From: Labia minor
Taxonomy: Eukaryota > Arthropoda > Insecta > Dermaptera > Spongiphoridae
DNA: 64,000 nucleotides
Assembly (NCBI GenBank): GCA_963082975.1
Contig: OY720347.1
Span: 10,274,225 to 10,338,224, forward strand
Reading direction: 5' to 3'
The notes beneath the pieces were generated by a model. The model saw only the letters and a list, made by a program, of their open reading frames with translations, ran no database searches and was not told the DNA's origin. Both the position numbers and the translations under genes were made by a program. How positions within the stretch are numbered: position 1 is the first letter of the stretch; every line of letters begins with the position of its first letter. Below are positions 10,473 to 21,367 of the stretch, one piece after another.

Positions 10473-10660
10473 CAGGGGTGTCTAAACTATGACCATTCGA
10501 GGGCCACATTCCAAAAAAAAATATCCTGGGCAGCACATAAAGTCTGATCCCAAAATCTTTTTATCTTTTTTTTAGAACCATATTGAAAAAATTTAAATAT
10601 TTCCATAATTTGCGTTTGGGCCGCATCTCAAAGGGTTTTGGGCCGCAGTCTGGTTTAAAG
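10473..10660. mobile_element. Degenerate hAT-like MITE
   Basis: The left end CAGGGGTGTCTAAACTATGA followed by GAGGGCCACAT is a classic hAT non-autonomous terminus. GGGCCGCATCTCAAAGG and GGGCCGCAGTCTGGTTTAAA near the right are the degraded partner arm. The last bases of the right repeat and the target duplication are lost. Confidence 0.55.
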
Positions 10661-11206
10661 GGTAGAAAAAATCACTCCTTCCTCCCTCACTCTTGTGTCT
10701 TATATCCATATATTATAATCATTGTTTTTCTGCCAAATGTGACACAAACGTGGAAGGGAACGTTCAATTAATTAATTATTAATTATGAAAACTTTCCATA
10801 AAAAAAATTCACCTGCAAAATGAACACGATTTTTTTTGTCTTTAATCCCAAGATTAATTATATATTTTATTCCAATTAATATTATTATTTTTGAAAGATC
10901 AAATATCATGAAAAGATATTAATAAAATAGACTTTAATCTTTATTAGTTATATATTATGATCATGATCCGATAAGGAAATTAACATGCCTAAAGATGGAT
11001 TTCAGATAGCAGCAATCAGTAACGTGGTTTACTCGAGTCTTGAACGATTCAACTCATTTCTATAATCGTAATGGATATAAATAAAGGAAGTAGGAAGAGA
11101 ATTTTTCTTTTTTTTTCTTTCTTTATGTATTTACTAGGAAATAACGTATATATATATGGTATAACTATATAAAAAAATGAAAATAAAAAAACTTAATAAA
11201 AAATAG

Positions 11207-11702
11207 CTGGAGTGTCTCCACTCGATTATCTCGCAAATTTGTATTGGATTAAATAACATATATTAATTTAAATTAAATTAAATTAATTAAATTATAAATT
11301 AAAATTAATAAATAATATTTATTAAATCAGCACATGTTTGGCTCTTAGTTGATGGCACCACGTCACGTGTTGACGCGTGAGATTTACAGTGTTAAAAAAT
11401 TAATTCTGGTACTTTCAGCGATTCAATCAAGCTGAAATTCTATATATAGCAGTTTTATACAATTTCTAATCATGCGAAAAATTATCAAACATATATCTTT
11501 ATTTCTACGGTCACTTTAGATGAAAAAAAATCAAAACGTTGTAGGTAATGACTCTACATTTCTCAAAAGTTGATAGAAAACTACGAATTTTGAATAATGC
11601 TCATGTATCAAATTCCATAATTCTAGCTCAAACCGTTTTTGCGTAATCTTGTCTACATACATACACACACACAGACATTTTTCTCAACCTTAGCGAAAAT
11701 GA
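11207..11702 (+). repeat. Family A copy 2, truncated
   Basis: It is complete from CTGGAGTGTCTCC through the microsatellite to CTTAGCGAAAATGATTA, then breaks off where a mariner fragment begins. The terminal hairpin half is missing. Confidence 0.8.
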
Positions 11703-11703
11703 T

Positions 11704-11866
11704 TAACATAAAGTCAATAAATACCTTTATTGACTTTCAAAATACTCCCCATTAGCCACAACACACTTCTGACAACATAACGCTTGAAAACTGTTGGAGA
11801 AGTCTTGATGTGGAATCGTTCTCAGAATAGCCGTCACAACGTTCAGGCCGGCAATCCACAAGCAGG
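11704..11866 (-). pseudogene. Mariner transposase C-terminal fragment
   Basis: On the minus strand a frame reads LNVVTAILRTIPHQDFSNSF, then QALCCQKCVVANGEYFESQ and a stop. K-C-V-x-x-x-G-x-Y-F-E is the conserved C-terminal end of mariner transposases. Only this end is present, so it is a fragment joined to the broken family A copy 2. Confidence 0.7.
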
Positions 11867-11898
11867 ATACCATATGTTCAATTTTGAACATATGGTAT
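11867..11898. repeat. Perfect 15-bp-arm palindrome
   Basis: The arm ATACCATATGTTCAA is followed by two T and the exact reverse complement. It lies between the mariner fragment and family D. It may be the closed tip of a longer inverted structure; function unknown. Confidence 0.8.
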
Positions 11899-12056
11899 AT
11901 GAATATTTATTCATCTTAACTTTTTACTTTCCCGCATACTTCGTATAAGGGAAGTATTGGAATCGTCAAAAATTTCGACTTCGAGATTTCGATAGATCTT
12001 GACGTTTTAGACCTCCCTGAGTCGGAAAATACCATTTTTCGAATTATGTCTGTGTG

Positions 12057-12088
12057 TGTGTATGTATGTATGTATGTATGTATGTATG

Positions 12089-12119
<31 letters not shown>
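12057..12119. repeat. (TATG)n microsatellite
   Basis: About 15 uninterrupted TATG units inside family D, at the same place as the CA/TG tract of family A. Confidence 0.95.
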
Positions 12120-12384
12120 TGTCTGTAAGCAAATTTACTCAAAAACTAATCAAGCTAGGACTTCGAAATTTGGTACACCGATATTATTCACAGTTTGTAG
12201 ATTTCTATCAAAATTTCGTCAAAATCGGTTAACCGGAAGTGGTACTTTACCTACACTGGTTGCGTTTACCTTTCAAGTAAAGTACCAGTTTGCTTCGAGA
12301 TATTTGCTTCATATTTTGTATATAGATTTAAAAATATGAAAAAAATTGAGATACCAAATTTCATCATGATCTGACTACCGGAAG

Positions 12385-12505
12385 TTAGTTTTTTCTTATT
12401 TTAAAATTATATGACGTCACCCAGCACTTCATGACGTCACAGTCAGCCCTTATATATTATAAATAAAATAAAATTAAAAATATTTATATTATATCCATAT
12501 CTGTT
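12385..12505. repeat. Family E fragment nested in family D
   Basis: AGTTTTTTCTTATTTTAAAA, two TGACGTCA(C) motifs and TAAAATTAAAAATATTTATA followed by TATATCCATATCTG match the family E order. The flanks resume family D phrases (TTAACCGGAAGT on both sides). Confidence 0.55.
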
Positions 12506-12719
12506 TTTTTTACATTTAAAATATCAGTTAACCGGAAGTAGCACTTTATTCTATATATATATATATATATATATAAATGTTACCAAATATCAAATTTGAC
12601 ACCAATAAACTAATACGAACTGGCTCTTTATCAATACCAAGTTTACACATTCTAAATATTCATTCACAACTCTTTATACCTATTTATATGCGGGAAAGTC
12701 TAGGGGAGGACACTCCCGC

Positions 12720-13956
12720 TTATTTTCTTAAAACTCATCTTTTTTTTATATTCAAACATATTTTCAATTTAAATAATAAATTAAAACTAAATTTAAAGAA
12801 AAAATGCTCTAAAAAATACCTATTAGATTTCCATGATTTTTTTTTAAAAAATTAAAAATTCATTAAATACAAGAGTAAACTGATAATATTATATATTTAA
12901 AAAGAAAATATGAAAGGTATAAAAATATCTACATTTTTTTAGAAATAATTATATTATCATTAAATCTTTATGAAATTTTGATTTTTTTTTTTTTTTTTTT
13001 TTTGTTAAAATTAATCAAATAATAATAATTTATAAGATTAAAAATTTAAATAAAAATGTGTCATGATTCAACATTTCAATTCATTCATTCAATAAACATT
13101 CTAATAAATGAATCAGAAAGATTAAAATTGGAATTTACATTTACATTTACATTTACATTTACATCCAAAATAAAATTTCAAATCAATTTAATATTTCTAA
13201 TAATTGAAACATAAATAATAATTTTAAAAATATCAACATAAATAAGCCTAAATTAGTTTGTGGGTTTTAGAATAAATATTTGTGTTATTCTAGAAAAAAA
13301 AACAAACAAAATAGTCGAAATCACATATCTCTCTCATATTTGTAAAATAAAATATTATAGTTTTATTTTTTATCATTTTTATTATTATATAGTATTGATA
13401 GTATTAGTATTGGTATAATATTTCTTTCCCCCTTTTATTATACACATATTAGACACCCATTTTAGATTGTCCTTTGCAGTGCTGTATGCATACTCGTATT
13501 TTAATTTTAATGAATCTCCATGAATAATTGAAAAATAAATTTAAATCTCTTTCTCTCACACTCATGCCTGGTACTACATTATTTTCCACCTACATATCAA
13601 TCCAAACCTACATTTAAACTTTAAAGGTCGTATAAATTAAACAAACAAAATACAAAGAGAGGAGGGAGAAAGAAAAAAAAAAGAAGTTGGAAAAATATTT
13701 GTTTAATGAAGAGTTAAGGTCAAATATTTTAAATATCTATATTAATAAAACGAAACAAGGATGTTATTTAAATTAAGAAGAAAAATTAAGAGTAAAAGTA
13801 AACTTTAGAATGGTATTTTAATAAACGGATGTAGAATTTTACATGAATAGTGAGTAAGAAAGGGGAAAAAAAGGATGAATAAAAGAAAAGAATAGTTAAG
13901 TAATAGTATAATTGAATCCGTTATACATTTCACACATTTTATATTGTAAATAAATA
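12720..13956. other. AT-rich non-coding DNA
   Basis: It holds a poly-T run (about 12980-13003) and an ATTTAC hexamer tract (13133-13164, five units). No exon, RNA or element is recognised. Confidence 0.4.
13133..13164. repeat. (ATTTAC)5 minisatellite
   Basis: Five consecutive ATTTAC hexamers, perfect. Simple repeat. Confidence 0.9.
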
Positions 13957-14066
13957 GTACCGGGACCCCGAGCCTCGGCTCGGTAATTAAGTTAAAAAAA
14001 ATAATTCATTATTATTGGGTTTGGCTGGTAATATTAATACCTGGGATACCGAGCTCTCGCTCGACC
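13957..14066. repeat. Two solo family E termini
   Basis: GTACCGGGACCCCGAGCCTC with GGCTCGG forms a hairpin; TGGGTTTGGCTGGTAATATT follows, then a second end TACCTGGGATACCGAGCTCT with GCTCG. These ends match, inverted, GGTAATAAGGAATAA and GGTGAACCAGGTACT ends of family E at 6590-6650. They are adjacent terminal fragments, not a whole element. Confidence 0.55.
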
Positions 14067-14439
14067 CTTTTAAGAATTAATTAATTTTAAGAATTAATTA
14101 TTTATTACAATTATTAAATGTTGCATCATTGCATCAATCTGATTAAAATGAATGGGATCTTATAATTGGATTTTCATTTTCAATTAAGTAAGATATTATT
14201 ATGGGTGGATTCACAAGGTATGAAGGAACACTTCTAAAATGTGGATGTTGCGGGCACGAGACTACCGTGGAGCACAGAGATAGATATATATAACATTTAC
14301 AATAATAACATATATAATTAATTTACTGATTAAATTAAAATATATTAAAAGTAAGAACACAAAAACAAATAAATGTTTTATCTAATATACATTGAACAGC
14401 TAGTATATAATATTTTGTATTTACGGAGTCTCTGTATAA

Positions 14440-14812
14440 TAAATCGTCATTTAATTCTCCTATATTTCGAATAAAGATAAATCTTCTAAACCTTGTGAAA
14501 CAATTTCAAATAATTTAAATGTATCTATTAATGCAATAAAAAACAAATATGGATATAATATAAATATTTTTAATTTTATTTTAAGAATAGATATATATAT
14601 CTCACAGGCTGTGACGTCACATATATACATTTAAATTAAGAAAAAACTAATGAAGATGTATTTTTCCAGAGATGTGATCAATAAAACTTAATTTTTCTTT
14701 ATAAATACTATATCTAGTGTGAATTTGAAAAAAATCGTTAGAGCGGTTTTTGAGAACCCATATAAATAAATATATATATACAATTTTTACTTGTATAAGA
14801 AGATAAGATATA
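14440..14812. repeat. Family E copy (inverse orientation)
   Basis: GAAACAATTTCAAATAATTT, TGTGACGTCACATATATA, AAATTAAGAAAAAACTAATG and ATACAATTTTTACTTGTATA run in reverse order to the copy at 5990-6660. Ends in the TAGTATAATAAGAT-type phrase common to several copies. Confidence 0.6.
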
Positions 14813-14953
14813 AAAGAATAAATAGTAAATAAACTCTTTTTATATTATTAATTAACATTAAACTAGGGATATAAATATAAATAGTGTAATATAATAAAGT
14901 ACATTATATTTATTAAATATTTTACTAAATATGTAATTTTTGTTGTTGTTTAG

Positions 14954-15060
14954 GTGGTGTCGGCAACTCTTGCTATTCGATGTACTACGAATAAATGGAA
15001 ACTTAATAGTTTGCACTCAGCCGCCAAATCCCACAAAAATGATATTGAGATTTCAATCTA
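14954..15060 (+). CDS. Candidate internal exon
   Basis: It is bounded by a pyrimidine-rich acceptor (TTGTTGTTGTTTAG, ends 14953) and a consensus donor CTA|GTAAGT at 15061. At 107 bp its base composition is more balanced than the flanks. One frame is open throughout (phase 2 entry): WCRQLLLFDVLRINGNLIVC then TQPPNPTKMILRFQS. Joined in phase 1 to the exon ending at 7757, a different frame is used and stops at 14992-14994. No protein family is recognised in either frame. The splice signals are the main support; coding status is uncertain. Confidence 0.4.
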
Positions 15061-16249
15061 GTAAGTTCTTTCTTATTATTCTTATATAAGTAAATAAATT
15101 TAATGTTGTTTCATATATATATATATATATAAATATAAATATTATAGAGTTATTATTATTATGATTTTTTTTCCTTTTTCTTCATTGTCCATGCGAAACA
15201 AACGAATTATATTTCATGTTCATTTAAGGAATTTTAATTAGAATTAAGAGAAATTTAATTATATTATCTCTTGAAAAGATTCAGAAATTTTTAAAAATTA
15301 TTTCATGCATATCTTAATGAACCTTCTTCTTTTTTGGTTAACTTAAAAATATTATACTTATAGGTAGTTCGTTTTCTATTAACTTAAAGACTAAACTGAT
15401 TGGTTTAAAATGTTTATAAGAATTTATACAAAATACTTTATTTATTATATGTACTTAGAAATTTTCAAGTTTACGAGATAAAATTATTAAATTTTGCATA
15501 TAAATAATAAATAATATTATATTTAGCTACCATGGTTAATTATTTGACCACCAGAGGGCTTCATTAATTTTAAGAGATTAAATAAATCTGGAGTGTCCCC
15601 ATTCGAATATCTCGCAATTTGAATTAGATTAAATGACAAATATTATATTAATTAGTGAATCAGTCAATAAAACATTATTAAACCGTAGCGGTTTAATAAC
15701 TAATGTAGTTTATATGCAAAGTTAAATAAGTTTTATCTCGTAAACTAGAAGCGTCCGCAACATACTGCTTAAGGAAAGTTTGTTCTGAATCAAAAAAAGA
15801 ATCTACTAGTAAAGTTTTATCCAAAACCATGATACATCGCTTAGACTAAACAATTATCAACATTTCATTTATAAAAATTATAAGTTTTAGTTATCGCTAA
15901 TAGTAATATTTGAAGTTAAACTACCAAGAACTCTACCAATGTCTTGTGAAAAAACAAACTAGAACGATTTCTAAGTACATATAATAAATAAAGTATTTTA
16001 AATAAATATTTATAAACATTTTACAAATACATTTTAAACCAATCAGTTTAATCGTGCAAGTTAATAGAAAACTACGTCCTGCTTAAAGAAAGTTCGTTAT
16101 GAATCAAAAAGGGAATCTAGTGGTAAAGTTTTATGCAAATCCATGAAACATCAATTAGACTAAACAATTACCAAAATTTTAATTAAACAAAAAATTATCT
16201 ATATTTATATTATTTAAGTTAATGTTTTTTTTTTTTTTTTTTTTTAAAT
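15061..16249. other. AT-rich DNA with a scrap of family A and a local inverted repeat
   Basis: Positions 15588-15650 repeat the first ~60 bp of family A (CTGGAGTGTCCCCATTCGAA). ACTTTATTTATTATATGTAC (about 15433) recurs inverted near 15970, and phrases around 15365-15430 and 16020-16085 also mirror, giving a diverged inverted repeat about 600 bp apart. A further direct repeat is visible: ATCTACTAGTAAAGTTTTAT (15801) versus ATCTAGTGGTAAAGTTTTAT. Confidence 0.5.
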
Positions 16250-16848
16250 CTGGAGTGTCTCCACTCAACTATCTCGCAAATTTGAATTGGATTAAATAAC
16301 ATATATTAATTTAAATTAAATTAAATTAAATAAATTATAAATTAAAATTAATAAATAATATTTATTAAACCAGTGCATGTTTGGCTCTTGGTTGATGGCA
16401 CTACGTCACGTGTAATTCTGATACTTTCAGCGATTCAATTAAGCTGAAATTCTATATATAGCAGTTTTATACAATTTCTAATCATGTGAAAAATTATCAA
16501 ACATTTATTTTTATTTCTACGGTCACTTTAGATGAAAAAAAATCAAAACGTTGTAGGTAATGACTCTCTTCCGGTTGAGCTACATTTCTCAAATTTATAG
16601 AAAACTATGAATTTTGAATAATGCCCATGTACCAAATTTCATCATTCTAGTTCAAACCGTTTTTGCGTAATCTTGGTTACATACATACACACATACACAC
16701 ACATATACATCCATACACACACACTGACATTTTTCTCAACCTTAGTGAAAATGATTCAGGAACCTTCAAAACGTATAAAAACATCAAAATCTCAACATCG
16801 AAAATTTTCGTGATCGCAATACTACTTATCTCTGGCGAGATAGTAAAA
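16250..16848 (+). repeat. Family A copy 3, near complete
   Basis: From CTGGAGTGTCTCCACTCAAC to the terminal TATCTCTGGCGAGATAGTA hairpin, with a CACATACA microsatellite inside. It is preceded by a long poly-T. Confidence 0.85.
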
Positions 16849-17099
16849 ATAAATAAAAAGTATTTATTTTTTAAGAAGATATATATATATATATATATGT
16901 GTGTGTAATTGAAATTAGATTTTTTGTTTTTGAATCCGGTTGGGTTAAGAAGAGGAGATTCGAGTGAAGGAGAAGTAAATCAGTAAATGGTTAAAAAAAA
17001 TAAAATAAAAAATAAAGGTGTTACTTAACTAGATAGAACAATTCTTGTTTTGAAAAAAGAAAAAAAAAAGTTGCTATTACGAAATGCATTTGATATAAA

Positions 17100-17420
17100 A
17101 GCCGGGTTAGCTGGTTTCCCCTCCCCCTTCTTTGATTTTCCTGCATTCGTTGCTCATCCTCCTTGTGCAGAAGATCAGGCAAAGTGAGGTGGAGAAACCC
17201 AGTCAACACGCACACCCACCCACATACACACATACAAATTCTCTACTAATAACTGTTGATGCGTCAGCAATGTTTCCTTCGCTAACGGGAATGTTTCGTT
17301 GAGACAAGGTCGGAGCCCACCAATTGACCAGCCGACGGACAACTCACTCACTCACTCACTGTCTGTCGGTCTGTCCATTGAATGCCCCGTTGATGGGTTG
17401 TCTCCAAGTATCATTTGGCA
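17100..17420. other. GC-richer unique island
   Basis: About 320 bp clearly richer in G+C than the flanks, with CACACCCACCCACATACACA, GTCAGCAATG and (CTCA)4-like repeats. No long coding frame stands out and no repeat family in the window matches. Candidate regulatory DNA or untranslated exon. Confidence 0.3.
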
Positions 17421-17819
17421 GATCATCTTTTTATTTTCACGCTCACCAACTCTCATATAACACAAAGTTTACGAATTTTTTTTTTTTTTTTTCAATAACG
17501 TCAAAGTTAGTTAAGTTAGCAAGTCAAAGAAATCAAAAGAGAAACCAAATTAAAGCGTAAATTAATTCTAATTATTATGGTGCAAGACAAGTTCGTTTAT
17601 ATTTAAACTATAATTTCATCTTATATATATATATATATACTATATCGTGGGCAATTGGCAATTTTAGGTAAATAGCATTTGCCTAGACAAAAGTCATTTG
17701 TCTGACCAAATAGCATCAACTATTATTTCATTTCAATTTGACTAGGAAAATAGCTCAAAAAATGTCGGACATTTATTATTCATTCCGTTCTTAATATAAG
17801 TAGCTAACCTTGAAAAATA

Positions 17820-18200
17820 ATTAGTTTTCTCTTAATTTAAAATAGGAATTTTAAAAATAAAAAATAAAAAAAATGGCGCCAGGCAACGCCGGACAGCGCT
17901 TCCTTAAATTCAAAATATTATAAATAAAATAAAATTAAAAATATTTATTTTAATAATATTTTGTAATCAGATTACGAAATATATATTATGTTATATCCAC
18001 AGGCCATACTTTTCTATCTTTCGGTGCATTGATACGGCTATATGTTTATTTGACTTTTTTTTTTTAATTTATGTTCTTTTAAATTACTTGAAATTGTTTT
18101 ATATATTTTGTCGTTTATTTCTTTTAAATAATAATTTTAATCTTAAATATAGTTCAAAAGGAATAATTTTTTTAGAGTAACCAGGTACTTTATATTCAAG
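17820..18200. repeat. Family E copy
   Basis: TAGTTTTCTCTTAATTTAAA, GACAGCGCTTCCTTAAATTC, ATTTTAATAATATTTTGTAA, TTATGTTATATCCACAGGCC and the closing AACCAGGTACTTTAT run in the standard order. It holds the 'AATATTTT..AATC.GATTACGAAATA' phrase that is triplicated inside the hAT element at 19153-19242. Confidence 0.65.
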
Positions 18201-18858
18201 AGAGAGAGAGCATCTAGTATTGAGTTTTAGTTGAATAAGAAAAAAAATCGGTCCATTAAATGAACAAAATTGATTTTCAATGTTACAATAATAGTTTAAT
18301 ACATAATTTGATATTAATAATAAATATTGGTAATTACATTTAAGTAACCATTCTCAAATCCAATTTTATTTTTCAAATGAATTATCTAATACAGTGGTTC
18401 TTAAACTGTGGTCCGCGGACCCCTGGGGGTCCGCGAAGCCTTTACTGGGGGTCCGCGGTCCTCGGAAAAAAATCATCGTAAAAATATATACATATATAAA
18501 TATTTAAAGTTCATTGTTTAACTATATCCTCCTAGAGAATTACGGCTATAATTTAATACTATTAATAATACTATTTTATTTTATTAAATTGATAATTATG
18601 TCAATTAATTTTTTGTGAATAAATAAACATATATAAAAAACTATATATAAAATTTGAATTTTCATCCATTCATTCATTTAAAATCATTTTTCGATTGTTC
18701 CTTTAAAATAACCCCTCTTAGGGGCTCGGAAGGGGAGGCATATAAGGGAATTTTCTTTCACTTTGTTATTGGGGAAAACCAGGGGAGGGGACAGTCTTAC
18801 CCGGAAAAACCCAAATTGTCAGCGTCCACTCTGGGGTTTTAAACAGTTTTAAAGCAAA

Positions 18859-18968
18859 TGTTAATTATAAGTTCATTTCTCAACGAGTTGTATCTTTAAA
18901 TTATTTTTATTAATGTTAATTATAAGTTCATTTCTCAACGAGTTGTATCTTTAAATTATTTTTATTAA
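18859..18968. repeat. 55-bp perfect tandem duplication in hAT 5' region
   Basis: Two adjacent identical 55-bp units, each starting TGTTAATTATAAGTTCATTT and holding CTCAACGAGTTG. They lie in the leader of the transposase gene. Confidence 0.9.
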
Positions 18969-19152
18969 TTTAATTAATTATAATTAAATTATAGCTAATA
19001 ATAGTTTATTATAGCTAATAATTTTTTTTAATTTTTAGTGTAATTTGCATGATCATTATTTTATAAAAACACTAAACACATTTTGCAATTTCCCAGAAAG
19101 GCTGTTTTTGAGAGTAAGTATAAGTTAGTTTTATGAATAAAAAATATTTATT

Positions 19153-19242
19153 TTAATAATATTTTAGAATCAAATTACGAAATTAATAATATTTTAGAAT
19201 CAAATTACGAAATTAATAATATTTTAGAATCAAATTACGAAA
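19153..19242. repeat. 30-bp unit, three perfect tandem copies, in hAT leader
   Basis: The unit TTAATAATATTTTAGAATCA with AATTACGAAA is repeated three times without change. The unit closely resembles a segment of family E (see 17820-18200), so a piece of E seems to have been captured and amplified here. Confidence 0.9.
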
Positions 19243-19472
19243 TATATTTATTATATAAATTAATATTCATTTAAAATGATATTAAATCATTTATTTAAAA
19301 TGATTTAAAACATTTATTAAAATGATTTAAAACATTCATTTAAAATGATATTAAAACATTCATTTAAAATCATATTAAAACATAGCTAGTAAATAATAAT
19401 TCGTTATATTTATATTATATTTATATTATATTTATATTATTGTAGTTCAATGTTAATAAATTACTCCATAAA

Positions 19473-21332
19473 ATGGATCGTTGGCTACAAACTGGTTCAA
19501 CACAGAAACGGAAAGAATCAGATGATGAGGCATCAACAGCAAACTCTACCAAGAAACGCAAAACTAGAAAATATTCGGATGATTATTTATCATTTGGATT
19601 TACTTATATTTGCAACAATGATGTGGAAAGACCAGTCTGCGTTCTATGTCAGGAAAGTTTATCCAATGAAAGTATGAAACCTGCTAATCTCAGACGTCAT
19701 TTACAAACAAAGCACAGCGAGCATGTTAGTAAGTCTATCGAATTTTTTAAAATGAAAAAAGAAGAACTTAATTCAAGTCAGAAATTGATGGTAAAGACGG
19801 GATCTGGTGGTATGAGTAAGAAAGCAGTAATGGCATCATATGAAGTAGCTCTACTTATTGCTAAAGCAGGAAAGCCGCATAATATAGCAGAGCAATTAAT
19901 TCTTCCTGCTACAAAAGTAATTACAAATATAATGTTAGGAACTAAAGCAGCAAACGATATAAATTTGATTTCATTATCAAATGATACGGTTAAGAATAGG
20001 ATTGAAGACATGTCATGTAATATAAAAGAAGAATTAATATCGAGAGTGCGCAAAAGTCACTATTACTCATTACAATTGGATGAAAGTACTGATGTCACTA
20101 ATAATGCCAATTTGTTAGCTTTCATTAGATATGAGTTTGAAAATCAAATACAAGAAGATGTATTGTTTTGTGATTCACTACCTTCACGAACGACAGCTAA
20201 TGACATATTTAACAGTTTGAATAATTTTATAACCGAAAATGAAATAGAGTGGCCAAAATGTGTTGGAATTTGCACTGATGGTGCTCGTGCAATGTCAGGT
20301 ACAAGAACTGGATTGATTGCTCTTATTAAAAATGTTGCGCCTCAGGTTGTTTGGAATCATTGCTGCATTCACAGAGAATCATTAGCAGCCAAAAATATGT
20401 CACCAGATTTGAAAAGAACATTAGACGAAGTAGTTAAAATTGTCAATTTCATTAAGGCTCGTCCACTTAATTCCAGAGTTTTTAAAATTTTGTGTGAGGA
20501 AATGGGTAGTCAACATACACATTTATTATTACATACAGATGTACGTTGGTTGTCCCGCGGGAAAGTACTCATTCGCCTTTTTGAGCTTCGAGATGAAATA
20601 CGATTGTTTTTAATAGATGCGCATTTTGAACTGACCGAATGTTTCAATGATTTTATCTGGTTAGCTAAGGTGGCTTACTTGACTGATATTTTTACAAAAT
20701 TGAACGAACTTAATTTGAGCCTGCAAGGTACTGTTGTAAATATATTTAAAGTTGAAGATAAAATAGAAGCAATGATTAAAAAAATCGACTTGTGGTCGAA
20801 ACGCATCCAGAACGGTGTATATGAGTCTTTTCCAACTCTCAATGATTTCATAGAAAGCTCCAGTGAAAAATTGCTTAATCAAACGCGTCAATTATTTGTT
20901 GAACATTTAATTACTTTGAAAAGCAACTTCAGGAAGTATTTTTCTACTCCTGATCCTTGCAATAACTGGATCAGAGATCCATTTAATATGGAAATTACAA
21001 ATACTAAACATTTATCTGCACCTGAACAAGATATTCTCGTGGAATTATCATGTGATACAACTTATAAACTAAAATTTAACAAAACTGAATTGAGCAACTT
21101 TTGGTTACTTCTCAGGTCAGATTATCCTGCGCTTGCAAATAAAGCACTTCAACACTTGATTCCATTCTGCACAACATATTTATGCGAACAAGCTTTTTCG
21201 GTACTATTTTATATTAAGTCTAAATATAGAAACAAATTAAATGTAGAGCCGGATCTTAGATTAAAAGTTTCCAATATTAAGCCAGATATTGAGATTCTTG
21301 TTTCAAGAAAACAACTGCATACATCTCATTAA
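19473..21332 (+). CDS. hAT transposase (Buster/ZBED-like), apparently intact
   Basis: 619 residues in one exon, starting MDRWLQ, a start typical of this group. Residues 17-33 are charged and lysine-rich (a likely nuclear localisation signal). A BED-type zinc finger has C56, C59, H76 and H81 (C-x2-C-x16-H-x4-H) and would bind the terminal repeats. The RNase H-like catalytic core shows D203 in LQLDESTD, D269 in CTDGARAM and E572 in YLCEQAFS, the expected hAT D-D-E set. The C-x-x-H-type motif NHCCIH (around 297-300) and the W of DVRWLSRG (W359) are also present, and the C-terminal ~80 residues are the hAT dimerisation region. It acts in the nucleus, cutting and joining this element's ends and any matching MITEs. 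No frameshift or stop is present, and length is normal for the group. The stop codon sits inside a hairpin (21313-21367). Domesticated vertebrate relatives exist (ZBED5, SCAND3), but here the flanking terminal repeats show it is still part of a transposon. Confidence 0.93.
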   Translation: MDRWLQTGSTQKRKESDDEASTANSTKKRKTRKYSDDYLSFGFTYICNNDVERPVCVLCQESLSNESMKPANLRRHLQTKHSEHVSKSIEFFKMKKEELNSSQKLMVKTGSGGMSKKAVMASYEVALLIAKAGKPHNIAEQLILPATKVITNIMLGTKAANDINLISLSNDTVKNRIEDMSCNIKEELISRVRKSHYYSLQLDESTDVTNNANLLAFIRYEFENQIQEDVLFCDSLPSRTTANDIFNSLNNFITENEIEWPKCVGICTDGARAMSGTRTGLIALIKNVAPQVVWNHCCIHRESLAAKNMSPDLKRTLDEVVKIVNFIKARPLNSRVFKILCEEMGSQHTHLLLHTDVRWLSRGKVLIRLFELRDEIRLFLIDAHFELTECFNDFIWLAKVAYLTDIFTKLNELNLSLQGTVVNIFKVEDKIEAMIKKIDLWSKRIQNGVYESFPTLNDFIESSSEKLLNQTRQLFVEHLITLKSNFRKYFSTPDPCNNWIRDPFNMEITNTKHLSAPEQDILVELSCDTTYKLKFNKTELSNFWLLLRSDYPALANKALQHLIPFCTTYLCEQAFSVLFYIKSKYRNKLNVEPDLRLKVSNIKPDIEILVSRKQLHTSH

Positions 21333-21367
21333 ATATGTAAGTTATATTTAATGAGATAGATGCAGTT
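21313..21367. repeat. 24-bp-arm hairpin spanning the transposase stop codon
   Basis: The arm at 21313-21336 (starting AACTGCATACATCTCATTAA) pairs with 21344-21367 with two mismatches and a 7-nt loop (GTAAGTT). The stop codon TAA is at 21330-21332 in the left arm. It could be a transcript-end structure or the scar of a local inverted duplication. Confidence 0.8.

Larger units (their letters stand above)
11926..12719 (-). repeat. Family D Helitron-like element, diverged relative of A
   Basis: The left edge CTTTCCCGCATACTTCGTAT with AAGGGAAGTATTG forms a hairpin. The right edge has TATGCGGGAAAGTCTAGGGG then GGAGGACACTCCCGC, a second hairpin. Read from the right edge on the minus strand, the order matches family A: GGAGTGT(C)CTCC, spacer, TTTCCCGC, core, microsatellite, CGAAATCTCGAAG-like phrase, terminal hairpin. 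The internal phrase CGAAATTTGGTACACCGATA parallels TGAAATTTGGTATACGGGCA of A. A family E fragment (about 12385-12505) is nested in it. Confidence 0.7.

Noticed and set aside
11867-11898. Palindrome as a transcription terminator
   Set aside because: Terminator hairpins of this kind are bacterial; in this eukaryotic setting it is more likely the scar of repeat rearrangement.
13133-13164. ATTTAC repeat as telomeric DNA
   Set aside because: Only five units, and the motif is not the insect TTAGG telomere repeat.
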